A model generated the notes under the pieces. The model did no database searches. It was not told where the DNA came from and worked only from the letters and a program-made list of their open reading frames with translations. A stretch of DNA of 64,000 bases from NCBI GenBank assembly GCA_963971285.1, contig OZ020251.1, positions 5,766,001 through 5,830,000 of the forward strand, written 5' to 3'. Position numbers and translations under genes: made by a program. Positions 50,601 to 58,859 of this stretch are shown here, one piece after another (the stretch's first letter is position 1; the number at the start of each line of letters is the position of its first letter). The stretch is from Astropecten irregularis (Eukaryota; Echinodermata; Asteroidea; Paxillosida; Astropectinidae).

Positions 50601-50651
50601 GATGATTACAGAAACGCAACAGGTCTTCAATATTATTGAAAACATACTCAA
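41617..50651 (-). CDS. Gene 2B: secreted PAN/apple + mucin-like + F5/8 type C protein, five exons
   Basis: Exons: 50651-50340, 43773-43242, 42990-42852, 42630-42456 and 41760-41617; lengths 312+532+139+175+144 = 1302 nt, giving 433 residues plus stop. Residues 1-22 are a signal peptide ([22 protein letters not shown]). Residues about 38-100 form a PAN/apple-like domain ([24 protein letters not shown]). About 107-281 is the Thr/Pro/Glu repeat linker, probably O-glycosylated. The remainder is a full F5/8C domain ending MRLELLGCQ. Exon 1 ends phase 0 at ATG|GTAGGT and meets exon 2 after a TTGTTCAG acceptor; later phases are 1, 2 and 0. Joining the distant exon 1 is inference, supported by phase, strand, domain order and parallel gene 1. 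Intron 1 has collected Penelope-like and foldback elements. Confidence 0.72.
43246..43767 (-). repeat. Thr/Pro/Glu pentapeptide-coding minisatellite (copy B)
   Basis: Coding repeat in exon 2 of gene 2B. The number and order of units equal copy A, notable because such repeats usually change quickly. Confidence 0.85.
43868..44282. other. Empty site of the LINE and following non-coding DNA
   Basis: At 43859-43880 the sequence runs from CGAATAATAT straight into ACGTCATTGG, the pre-insertion state of the copy-A LINE site. No gene. Confidence 0.7.
44283..44414. mobile_element. Foldback element (copy B)
   Basis: Identical to 18614-18745. Confidence 0.7.
44644..45286 (+). pseudogene. C-terminal relic of a Jockey-type LINE (copy B)
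   Basis: Identical to 18975-19617. Confidence 0.7.
46441..46980 (+). pseudogene. Penelope-like element fragment I (RT end and GIY-YIG tail)
   Basis: The frame from 46477 reads [22 protein letters not shown] then [18 protein letters not shown], the conserved stretch after the Penelope reverse transcriptase core. Downstream, frames in 46730-46960 read [31 protein letters not shown] and then [14 protein letters not shown], the tail of the GIY-YIG endonuclease. Frameshifts and a deletion separate them. The large duplication ends inside this element, which is cut off at 20799 in copy A. Confidence 0.7.
46682..46709. repeat. Perfect 11-bp-stem hairpin
   Basis: AGACTGGTCGG, six-base loop, CCGACCAGTCT, followed by TAAAAAAAC. 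It sits at the break between the RT and GIY-YIG parts of the Penelope fragment and may mark a rearrangement or small insertion. Confidence 0.6.
47164..47320. repeat. AAGCAATTGCTT-rich foldback arm (left)
   Basis: ATGCATAAAAATAAGCCATTGC and later AAGCAATTGCTT, CATATGCATAAAA and GAGCAATTGCTTACC. The same words, inverted, occur at 48390-48600. Confidence 0.5.
47408..48110 (+). pseudogene. Penelope-like element fragment II with GIY-YIG endonuclease
   Basis: From about 47408 one frame reads [17 protein letters not shown]; after an indel at the A-run (47460-47469) the frame at 47471 continues [13 protein letters not shown], then CQLC, then [19 protein letters not shown], then [18 protein letters not shown] and KPVAEHFNL, and ends at the TGA at 48065. 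This is the linker and GIY-YIG endonuclease of a Penelope-like element, with the VY, YIG, R, H and E motif residues in place. It is truncated at the 5' side (no RT core). The 3' end carries the ribozyme-like motif at 48058-48099. PLEs use GIY-YIG to nick target DNA. Confidence 0.85.
48058..48099 (+). ncRNA. Hammerhead-ribozyme-like motif at a Penelope 3' end
   Basis: GCAT (48060-48063 region), CTGATGA (48064-48070), stem II GTAG...CTAC, GAAA (48086-48089), GCTCATGC. All hammerhead core boxes are present. GCAT before CTGATGA can pair with ATGC after GCTC as stem I; stem III is then minimal, as in the short type I motifs reported in Penelope-like retroelements. The ORF's TGA stop lies inside CTGATGA. 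Activity is not shown. Confidence 0.6.
48390..48600. repeat. 81-bp tandem repeat and right foldback arm
   Basis: Units 48438-48518 and 48519-48600 share GACAAGCAATTGCTTGTGC, TTGAGGCA, TTGCTACTTTTTATGCAT and AATGCCACCGGT. AAGCAATTGC words recur and pair with 47164-47320. ORFs across this stretch are accidental. Confidence 0.65.
48601..49182. other. No gene seen
   Basis: Non-coding sequence inside intron 1 of gene 2B; no motif recognised. Confidence 0.4.
49183..49322 (+). mobile_element. CAAGAC-family small TIR element, copy 1
   Basis: Left end CAAGACCGATATT, right end AATATCGGTCTTG. Outside the left end only, TTAGTCTTGAT makes an extra hairpin with CAAGAC. The interior is about 80% like copy 2 (49810-49939) in inverted orientation. 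Confidence 0.7.
49323..49809. other. No gene seen
   Basis: Spacer between the two inverted small elements. It is AT-rich with no coding motif. Confidence 0.4.
49810..49939 (-). mobile_element. CAAGAC-family small TIR element, copy 2
   Basis: Ends CAAGACTGGCAT and ATGCCAGTCTTTG. The extra AGTCTTG hairpin arm lies outside the right end (ATCAAGACTAA), i.e. opposite orientation to copy 1. The interior shares CAGCGGCGGCACAGGTACCA (inverted) with copy 1. Confidence 0.7.
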
Positions 50652-50665
50652 TAGCTGAAGTAAAG

Positions 50666-50690
50666 GGTTACTCCTTCCAAAGGAGTAACC
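50666..50690 (-). promoter_or_regulatory. Perfect hairpin just upstream of gene 2B start codon
   Basis: GGTTACTCC, loop of seven, GGAGTAACC. It lies 15 bp upstream of the ATG at 50651 and would fall in the 5' leader if transcription starts above it. It could slow scanning; function unproven. Confidence 0.4.
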
Positions 50691-50699
50691 TCGAAAGAT

Positions 50700-51620
50700 A
50701 AGATGTGTTTCTCAGCAGTGGAACTCGTGATAACTGAACCTATTCGTAGTAGTTTCAGATTGAAAAATGAGGAGATTCTCTTCGCTACGTGGATGATCCC
50801 GACTAACTGACTGACGTTATATTCCCTGTTTAGCTAGCAGCATCGATACCCCTCCTTGGTCCTGCATTGATCGTTGGTGCTGCCTCCAATGACACTATAA
50901 TTGTACGGCCACCCAGTCGATAAAGAAACCTTAATAAAACGTACACCGATTTCTTAGTATCCGTGCGTCACAAGGTTGAAATTATATATATGTTTTTTCT
51001 CCAGGAATACGGTGCTTGTCCTCGTTTTGTTGTTTGTATTACGATGTATTGAGCGATTCATTAAGCCCGTTGAAGGTGTATATAATTATAACTACACATG
51101 AACAGATTCTGGCAAGCCTGTTGACGATGTAGGCCTAAGCATTTGAAATAGGCTGGGGTGTATTTTGGGGTCATTAACGTTTTCTATTCTTGGTTCACAA
51201 TGTTGTTATAACTGGAACGTACGGACTGGCCCGGTTCGAGTATCCACACCAAAAACGTGGTGAAACAAGACTAACACTTTTATCCAAACGGTGAAGCGCT
51301 TTCCCCCAAAACGGTGAACACACAATTTTGCATCTTTAAAGGTTTTCTGTAAACAAATTTGGGAAAGAGGTGACAGTGCTCTAAAATTATTGCTTAATAC
51401 ATAATTCATAACTGTATCAATTTATATTTATATGCGAGTGTTTAATTTTAACCAAAAAAGTTACAAAATCAGTACATGTATACCCAGCCCCGGCTTCCAC
51501 GCAGCCAATCCACGCAACAATAGCGTGTGACCTAACCTACAGAACTAGTATAGTCTCGCCCCACAGTATACTGCGTGTCGTTCTGCATGTGACATAAGCA
51601 AGGTTTTTCGTAGTCTTGTT
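50700..51620. other. 5' flank of gene 2B; no further gene seen
   Basis: Upstream region of the minus-strand gene 2B. No clear TATA or other gene; short ORFs only. Confidence 0.35.
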
Positions 51621-51739
51621 CAAGACGGTATTACGTAGTTGTACCTGGCCAACAGATCGCACGTACGTGTACGTGTCAACAAAACAAACGACCCGAAATA
51701 ACGTCTACGCCACACACACAAGCCTGTAATACCGTCTTG
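51621..51739 (+). mobile_element. CAAGAC-family small TIR element, copy 3
   Basis: Ends CAAGACGGTATTAC and GTAATACCGTCTTG (perfect 14 bp). The one-sided outer arm TAGTCTTGTT is on the left, as in copy 1. The interior has alternating ACGTACGTGTACGTG and differs from copies 1 and 2. Confidence 0.7.
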
Positions 51740-52622
51740 TCCATTTACTCCAAACTGCCCGGAAAATTCCGGGCAATAACCCCCCGCGAAGTCGGCGCAT
51801 CATGACGTAGCCTTATTTGCATTAATATATTTAGAAAATTTGCATAGGGATGAAGTCTAGTACCGCAACGACGTCGCAAGCATTAGCAGTACGAATACAC
51901 ACGTGTATTTACAGTACTTGTAAATTACATGTGCCGTACATGGGCCTACATTGATATCGTAGGCCTACCATGGCTGCTGACGGACGGATCGTATTGAATT
52001 TGGAGGCCTTGGATTTTGCAACACAAATGTCGGGGATTTGAGAGTTTTCCGGAGAACAACAAGGCTCTTAGACAACTTGGGAATGGAATAAATTAACTAA
52101 CCTTGCCCCTCGAAATCATTCCGTGTCTTCATGGAGCCCGGGAACAGACTCCATGGTATCATAATTCAGTGAAATTATTTCATTCATCCCTTCATTCATT
52201 CATTTATTTTGGCAACATACAAAAGTACTGTACATATGAAATACACAATAAAATAATAACGAATGACAAAAGCCCGAGGATACCCCAAAAAGCTGTAAAA
52301 TACGGCTTATTCATATCCTACAATTTCTCGAAATCTGTTTGTGCCGCATGACAGTTGATCGAAGTATAATCAAGCCATGGCCTTGGTAATGACCATGGAG
52401 CTATCTGTTGTTATTGCTCCATCCATGGCAATAACGGTTGCGGCTGAGTTTCAAACGACCGTCATTACGTGATATGCACACGGTATCACGCCATACCACG
52501 TGCGTGGATTGGACGCTGACCAAAACAGCGCATTGCACCCTGTTGTTGACCTCAATGAATATGCAATTTCTACCCACAGAGGTCACGCTCAGTCTTCGTC
52601 ACGTGACACCAGAGTAAACCAA
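51740..52622. other. No gene seen
   Basis: Non-coding; contains a CCATGG-rich inverted motif around 52377-52435 (CCATGGCCTTGG/CCATGGAG/CCATGGCAA). Confidence 0.35.
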
Positions 52623-52718
52623 CAAGACGTTGATATTTCGTAGGGCGGTGGAATGGTCCACTTTGTTCACGTGGGGTGGGTAATTGTTTGGAGGGACTAG
52701 CGCATAATCAACGTCTTG
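52623..52718 (-). mobile_element. CAAGAC-family small TIR element, copy 4
   Basis: Ends CAAGACGTTGATAT and ATAATCAACGTCTTG. The outer arm GACAAGACTAGG is on the right, as in copy 2. 96 bp long. Confidence 0.6.
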
Positions 52719-53690
52719 GACAAGACTAGGTTTTTCGTCGCATGAGGTGCTAAATTGTGAATCTAAAATACCTCCTGTTTGTACATACATACAATGTCTT
52801 TTAGCATAAACAATGATTGACAGGTTGAATTTTATAACAATACATATGTATTTAATTTCATATGAGTTTTGAATACAGTAAACCTTTAAATGTATTATGC
52901 CACTACTAGAATCCCTGTGTGTTCAAAGGGCGGTCCACAGCAGTAAGCAAAACTAATAATTTGCTAATCACTTTGACCCTTTTTTACAAACAACCTTGCC
53001 TTGCCTTGTTGTTAAAGTATAAAAAAAATATAGTTAATTAACTGCCTTGTTCAATGACGCTTTTAATAGATTCGAATCGATGTGTACAGCGCAGCCGCAG
53101 TAGCTTCAGAAGAGCACGTACAGCAATCGCGGACCGAAGCCCGAGAACAACAGATAATCGGTACGCGAAAGCAGATTTCTCAGAAAAAAAATTGCAAAGG
53201 TTACAATTGAATAAAAAATATTGGGTGTTTAAAACAGCGTGTATAAACCTTATGCCGCGCGATGTGGTTGACAATGTATTAAAAAAACACAGGATTTTAA
53301 CAATTATTTGTGCAATGTACCGGGTAGGTTTGACTTTAAACGTTCCTTCCCTAATAACTTTCTGAAGTTAGTCAACTTCAGATATATCAACGTCAGATTA
53401 TAATGCAAGCGATCATGAAATGAGAATAGACATGAAAAGTATGAAAACTGCTATGATTGCAATTTCAAAGGAAAGATAGCTTTATCGAAATGCCATTAGC
53501 TATATTTCGAATTTGTAATTCTAGGTTCGGCCTTCATTCTAGCCGCGTTTAATTTCAGGCAAAAATTACCATTCTCCAAATGTATTTATTATCAGCAGTG
53601 ATCTTTATCCTTCGGCAACTGCGTAAATGGAACCGACACCAACAGCGCAGAAGCCAATAGCGCTCCCACTAATGACGTCACATCCCCGGA
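52719..53690. other. No gene seen
   Basis: AT-rich sequence; the 103-codon ORF at 53054 shows no recognisable domain and is not supported as a gene. Confidence 0.35.
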
Positions 53691-53692
53691 TG

Positions 53693-53787
53693 TCAGACAA
53701 ACATTGTCTCACACACGTAGTGAACATGCACGCGCACACCCGGCCCACGCACGCACGTGTGCGTGGTTGCAATGTTTGTCTGAGGTC
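53693..53787. repeat. Short inverted repeat around a CACGCAC-rich core
   Basis: CAGACAAACATTG at the left is inverted as CAATGTTTGTCTG at the right, enclosing alternating CACACG/CGCACG sequence. Confidence 0.5.
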
Positions 53788-53878
53788 CGTTGCTATTTTT
53801 AGCTCAAGTGCGGAGCGCTATCACACGAATCGCAAATCGGATTTGTGTATAGACTGCTAGACATTTGAACCGATACCA

Positions 53879-54018
53879 GGGGTCGATTTCACGAAGCCCT
53901 ACGATCGATCGTAACTCGAATTACGAAGGATAACCAATCGTATCATACGTAGTGTCTCAATGTATCACAAGCCCTACGACTGATAGTCAGTTACGATAAA
54001 TTTGATGAAATCGACCCC
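53879..54018. mobile_element. 140-bp GGGGTCGATTTCA MITE
   Basis: Starts GGGGTCGATTTCACG and ends TGAAATCGACCCC, with inner inverted CCCTACGA words. It is the complete member of the family whose half-copies lie at 148, 13034, 29809 and 42695. Confidence 0.75.
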
Positions 54019-54440
54019 AGAACAGCTGAAGCGGTGTCAATGCCTTATACACTGTGCATGTAATGGATGAAGGAACATTCTGTGTCGACGTATCTCTCGA
54101 ACACAGAATGTAATACTGTGGAATCATGGAATCGCGGAATTATTGGAATGTCCTGTCATTGTCTCTTGGAAACACAGAATAGGTACAGAAAGTTGCAGTC
54201 GCCGTAAATGTTATAAAGTGATATTCACTCTATCTACACGAAGCATTCTCTTGCAATATTAGCCTGGCTTTAAACAGCAACGACGCCGTACCAATTAATC
54301 CCGTAAATGACACTATACCAATGGAATTTTGTTTTCCAGAGGAATTATATCTGTTTCCGTATTTGGGGATTAACCGTGTCTTTCAAGATAACTGTCTTTA
54401 TCAAAGTGGAATCGCAAATGCAAAATTGTTTAAGCTTCTG
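54019..54440. other. No gene seen
   Basis: Contains a local repeat of ACACAGAATGTAATA/GGAATCGCGGAAT words at 54075-54190; no coding evidence. Confidence 0.35.
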
Positions 54441-54449
54441 TACAATCTC

Positions 54450-55270
54450 TTAGACGCGTAGTCATTGTGAGTGCACTGCATTGAGCTATGGATTCCATAC
54501 GCTTACCTGTAAGTGTTGATATCAGCACAGCGTAGGCTCCCGCTCACTCCGTTCCTCCTAGCAAAATGAGCAGAAATCACCCGCAATTGCTGCTTTGATG
54601 ACAGCCCGCATCACCCACATTAAATGATTACGTCATGGCTAGCCAATCAGAAAAGCTTACAAACTCCACACCTGATCTTGAAACTGTTTTGATTGGTGAA
54701 AGATTACTTCTTGGGCGGAGTCATTTATCCTCAATACCGCGCTGGAGAAGGTCTGGATAAATAGTCCCCTCATGCGAGTAATTATTGATCTTCCTGTTTT
54801 GCACAGCACCAATGACAACATTAGACGAAGCTTCTTCTTGCTTCATGGAAACAACTCTTATTTATAATGCTACGAATGGCATTGCGTACCCATTCACTCA
54901 CAATAATTCTCTTCTCCGACGATGCAGTAATTAAATTGATTGATTGACAGTGGCCAACTCAGAGCATGGAGACAGGAGCTGCCGAAGCCAATCGGCACTG
55001 CAGCTCCTACATGTACCTCCATATTACGGCATGGCCTTGTTTACCCATTCTCACAAAATAACTCTTTTTGCTGACATACGGGAGATCTCTGTTTTGCTTT
55101 AAATAAAAACCCACGCGATCGTGACGTCCAAACAAAGCGGAGATGTATTTATATTTCGCTATAATTGAAATGTTTGAGTGACAATGGCAGGTTTCGAGCA
55201 TAGAGACAGGAAGCAAGTCGTCCAGGCAGCATTTACCTCCACACTTCGCCTGACATTCATTGCTTTGCCG
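54450..55270. repeat. Orphan paralogue of the gene 1 promoter and flank
   Basis: Diverged, colinear match to 5140-6000 (TTGATATCAGCACAGCGTAGG; both CCAAT boxes at 54643 and 54690; later GAGACAGGAAGC and ACCTCCACACT). No PAN exon was found where gene 1 would begin (below 54450), so this is a promoter-like block without its gene, or gene 2B's distal upstream region. Confidence 0.55.
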
Positions 55271-55614
55271 AAGTCTGGTAAATCTATGCCGTCATAAATA
55301 ATAAATGAGAAACGTCATTATTAAAATTTCCTTATTTGTAATATTTCGGAGTGACAGCAGCACGCTTGGAAGCCGCTCTGGGTCTCTATCGAATTTGCAT
55401 TAGCTATATTTAGAATCTTGTTTGTGGTTTGTCTATCACTCCATAGCATCGTTCTGGTTTTCAAGCAATAATTCGTCAAGTTTTATTATTAGCACTGACC
55501 TGCATCTTTCGTGAGGTGCCCGAACAGTATGGCATCAGCATATTTGCAGCATAAACGCAATGAACTGCCAGCTGAGCAGAATATAGTTATCTTTGGATTA
55601 ATCATTATTCCTAA

Positions 55615-56290
55615 TTATTTTCTTGAAATGAATTTCTCGGTTTTTAAATTTGTTGAGGATTCCTCTATGATGATTCTATACTGAGGGAAAGATTTGATGC
55701 TTTGTATGTCATTGAGTTTGCTGTTGCCATGTGACCAGATGATGAAAGTGTCATTGACATAATTATCGTATAGTTTCGGATTGAAACGCGAGGTTTGGAT
55801 AGCTGCTTCTTCGAAGTCTTCCATGAAAATGTTGGCAAGGACTGGGAAAATTGGTGAATCGGTGTACCTCATGTCGAAGACACACCAGATGCATGTTGTA
55901 AATCATGGATCTGGTCTGGCGTTAGGCTGGCTAGTTCTGCCGAGATTTGATCTTGTTGAAGTCGTGTCTTGGTGATAAGAAATGCTTTCTCGGATGGGAC
56001 ATTGGTGAATAATCAAAACTCACCAGTCTGTCATTAGGTTTCATTTTAGTTCCTTTTATTATGTGTTTGAATTCAGCCGAATTGGGGATATGTTGTGGTG
56101 TGTTGCCAACTATAGTTATGTATCCTTTTATTTGGCGAAGTTGTGGGGATACAATAGGTCGGAGAGGGATTCCTTTCTTGTGGATCGTTGGTTGGCCAAA
56201 TAATCGTAGGCGTGTGGGAATCGAAGGGTGTAGGCTCCTGTATGTATTATAAGGGATTGCTGAGTTTCTGTTTGGTGATAGGAGTTTCGC
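55615..56290 (-). pseudogene. Penelope-like reverse transcriptase relic
   Basis: Minus-strand frames read FGQPTIHKKGIPLRPIVSPQ, then GNTPQHIPNSAEF, then MRYTDSPIFPVLANIFMEDFEEAAIQ and NPKLYDNYVNDTFIIWSHG. This is the Penelope RT core in order. The catalytic YVDD is changed to YVND and several frameshifts are present, so it is dead. Confidence 0.8.
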
Positions 56291-57160
56291 TGCTAACTAA
56301 CCTTTCGATTGATTCAACTTAACACAAAATAATGTTGTCCTTTTGGCAATCCTATTGGTAAACACCACGAACTGATGCTTCATAACCAATCAGTGTCCAA
56401 ACATTAGTTTACATCCAACAATTTTAAAGTATTCAATTCATATCTACGTTACATTACAAGCCAAACCCAGACCGAAATCGACTCGGAGATTTTCTTTGGT
56501 ATATTTATGCAGAGAAACCACGTAAAACGATTTGTGGATATGCTGAGGACACACAATACATGAGAAATAAAAAGAGACATTGGAGTCAGACATCAGACTG
56601 AGCAGCTGGTTTTGCCTTTAATCATTCCCTATCATTCCTTGAATCATACATACAAATGTAAATAACAGTTACTCATAAGCATATCGTGACTATCCATGCA
56701 ATTATAACCTCTATCATTATCATTTTAACCAAACTCGAAATCAGAGCGGCCCTACCATAAGCAGTGTTTCCTCTGTATTTTGTTTAATTTTTTGTATAAT
56801 TAATGATTGTTTGTATTAAATGATTAAGATCAATAACCAAAGTCATCCAAGAAAGTTATTTTCAGGCTTTTTATAAGTATTCATTGATCTCAGTGTTTGT
56901 AATATTAATTTCCTTAAGATCATCAATCTGAAATTGAGGAGACTCAAGTTTCATTTTTCATCATTGTTCAAGTAGTGGCAAAGCTGACTCCAACACCCCA
57001 TAGTCAGAATATATATTATCTCTATCATAAAACAGTGATATAGTAAGCAAATACAAAGACACATTGAATGTGCACTTAATAAAGACAAAGTTAGAGTTAT
57101 CTATATGAACTTCAAAAAGCCACTACAACATCACTTTTTATTTTTTATTTTGAATTAAAA
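56291..57160. other. No gene seen
   Basis: AT-rich non-coding DNA without recognised motifs. Confidence 0.4.
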
Positions 57161-57162
57161 AC

Positions 57163-57345
57163 ATGAAACCAAGCAGCAACCGACCATCCGACCAACCAAC
57201 AGAGCGACCGCCGACAAACCGAAATGACCCATCCATAAACAGACAGACCCACCCACCGACTGACAGATTGACCCATCAAATACAGACCGACCGAATGACC
57301 AACTCACTGGCCAACCAACGTATCAAACCAAAAGCTCATCCGCCC
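57163..57345. repeat. Decayed ACCG/ACCA tetranucleotide array
   Basis: Many spaced CGACCGACC, CCAACCAAC, GACCCA and GACAGA words suggest a worn (ACCR)n microsatellite. The 81-codon ORF here is an artefact of the repeat. Confidence 0.6.
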
Positions 57346-57452
57346 CATCCACCAAAATTAGATTCTGTATTGCTAAAGCACATAAAACTTCTAGGATTAA
57401 ATGTGTGAAAATAATCTAAGTGCACAGTATAGACACGTTTCTCATCAAACTT

Positions 57453-57813
57453 AAAGGTAGTATCATACTTTGGTAAGAGACCAAAACAGAAATGTCCACA
57501 GATTAACGTATAACTTACAGGGTATGCAGATGATGCTGGTAGAAACTTACCGTTAAAATATTTCAGCCTGAAATGGTGTATTTATCAAGAAATTAGTAAA
57601 TCAACGACCGAAAATCTTTTTGATCTTTTAAAAGATCAAAAATAAAAGAGAAAAGGCTTAAGAAATACTGTGGCTGTTTTTCGCTGTTTTCTCCGCAAGT
57701 GGGCACTGTACGGGACTGAATTTTTCACAGATGACTGTTCCTGTATCTGTCTTGGTATGTTTGCCCATGAATCTGTATTTCTGTGATAAAAACCAAAGTT
57801 TGATACTACCTTT
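57453..57813. mobile_element. 361-bp TIR element with AAAGGTAGTATCA ends
   Basis: AAAGGTAGTATCATACTTTGG at the left is inverted as CCAAAGTTTGATACTACCTTT at the right (one mismatch over about 20 bp). The palindrome GATCTTTTAAAAGATC lies near the middle. An inverted, older copy is at 28203-28510. Confidence 0.75.
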
Positions 57814-58859
57814 ATTGAGTAATGATGATGATAATCATCACAACTATACCACAATCCCATGCATAGGACGATAATCCCATAGACTTGTGCACCAAATAAA
57901 CGCATTTAGGTTTTACTGCCAATTTTGTATACAAAATCTGATAGGCAGGCTTATCCCGTATATGGCAACAAAACTATAGTATACAATACACGATCAATAT
58001 TATTAATTGCAAAAGAGAAAGGAACAGTTTTTGTTAGCATTAAAATAGTTTCATCATGAGCTTTTACCTAATTTTGATTCCAAAAGTGCAACACATCACA
58101 TCAATGAAAACACACATTTTTTCATGATTACCTTATAATTATTTACTTGTCCCATATCTTTTGAATCGTTTGAATCTAATCGTTTGAATCCGAAATTTGT
58201 GAAGAAGTGAAATCATAAAATGCCGTGTTAACCTGAACTATTTTTCATCCATCTTCTAAAAGAAATATTCAGTAATAACAAAAAATATATCCACTAAAAG
58301 TACCAAATAAATCGCAATTTAATAAGCAACACGTATCAAATGAATTATATCTGAATTGAAGAACAAAAATATCATTGCTGGCATGTTTATCTCGGTCAAA
58401 AGATGGTCGCCGTAACCGAAAATATGACGCGCAATCCTTCCACGCAGCGTTTATAGTTGATGCTGAACCTGTAATGACTGGTCGCTGAGGAACACTGGCA
58501 GCTTCGCATCAGGATTGAACTTTGACATAGTCACTGACCTCAGTTTGTAACTTAGACTGATGAAATTGCACGATTACTTGAAAGCGATGAATATTCAATA
58601 TTCATCTAAAGCGTACGAACGTGTGTACATTGTTTTCCGCTAACCGCATTTGCAAACGGCCTTTTTTTTCAATTACCATCACGGAACTAGCTAGAATTCT
58701 TAATAATGAATAAATGAAAAAAAAACAAACATTATATCATGAGGATTAAAAAAAAATGCAAACACACAATAAATAAAAAAAACCTAAATATATCCATCTT
58801 ATTCGTTTATGAGATAAACATGTATTTTGCGATTATTTCATCTCTGATTCTTCATCGAT
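57814..58859. other. No gene seen
   Basis: Downstream of gene 3; AT-rich with A-runs around 58715-58790. Confidence 0.4.

Noticed and set aside
57163..57408. 81-codon proline/threonine-rich ORF
   Set aside because: Produced by a decayed tetranucleotide repeat; no splice or domain support.
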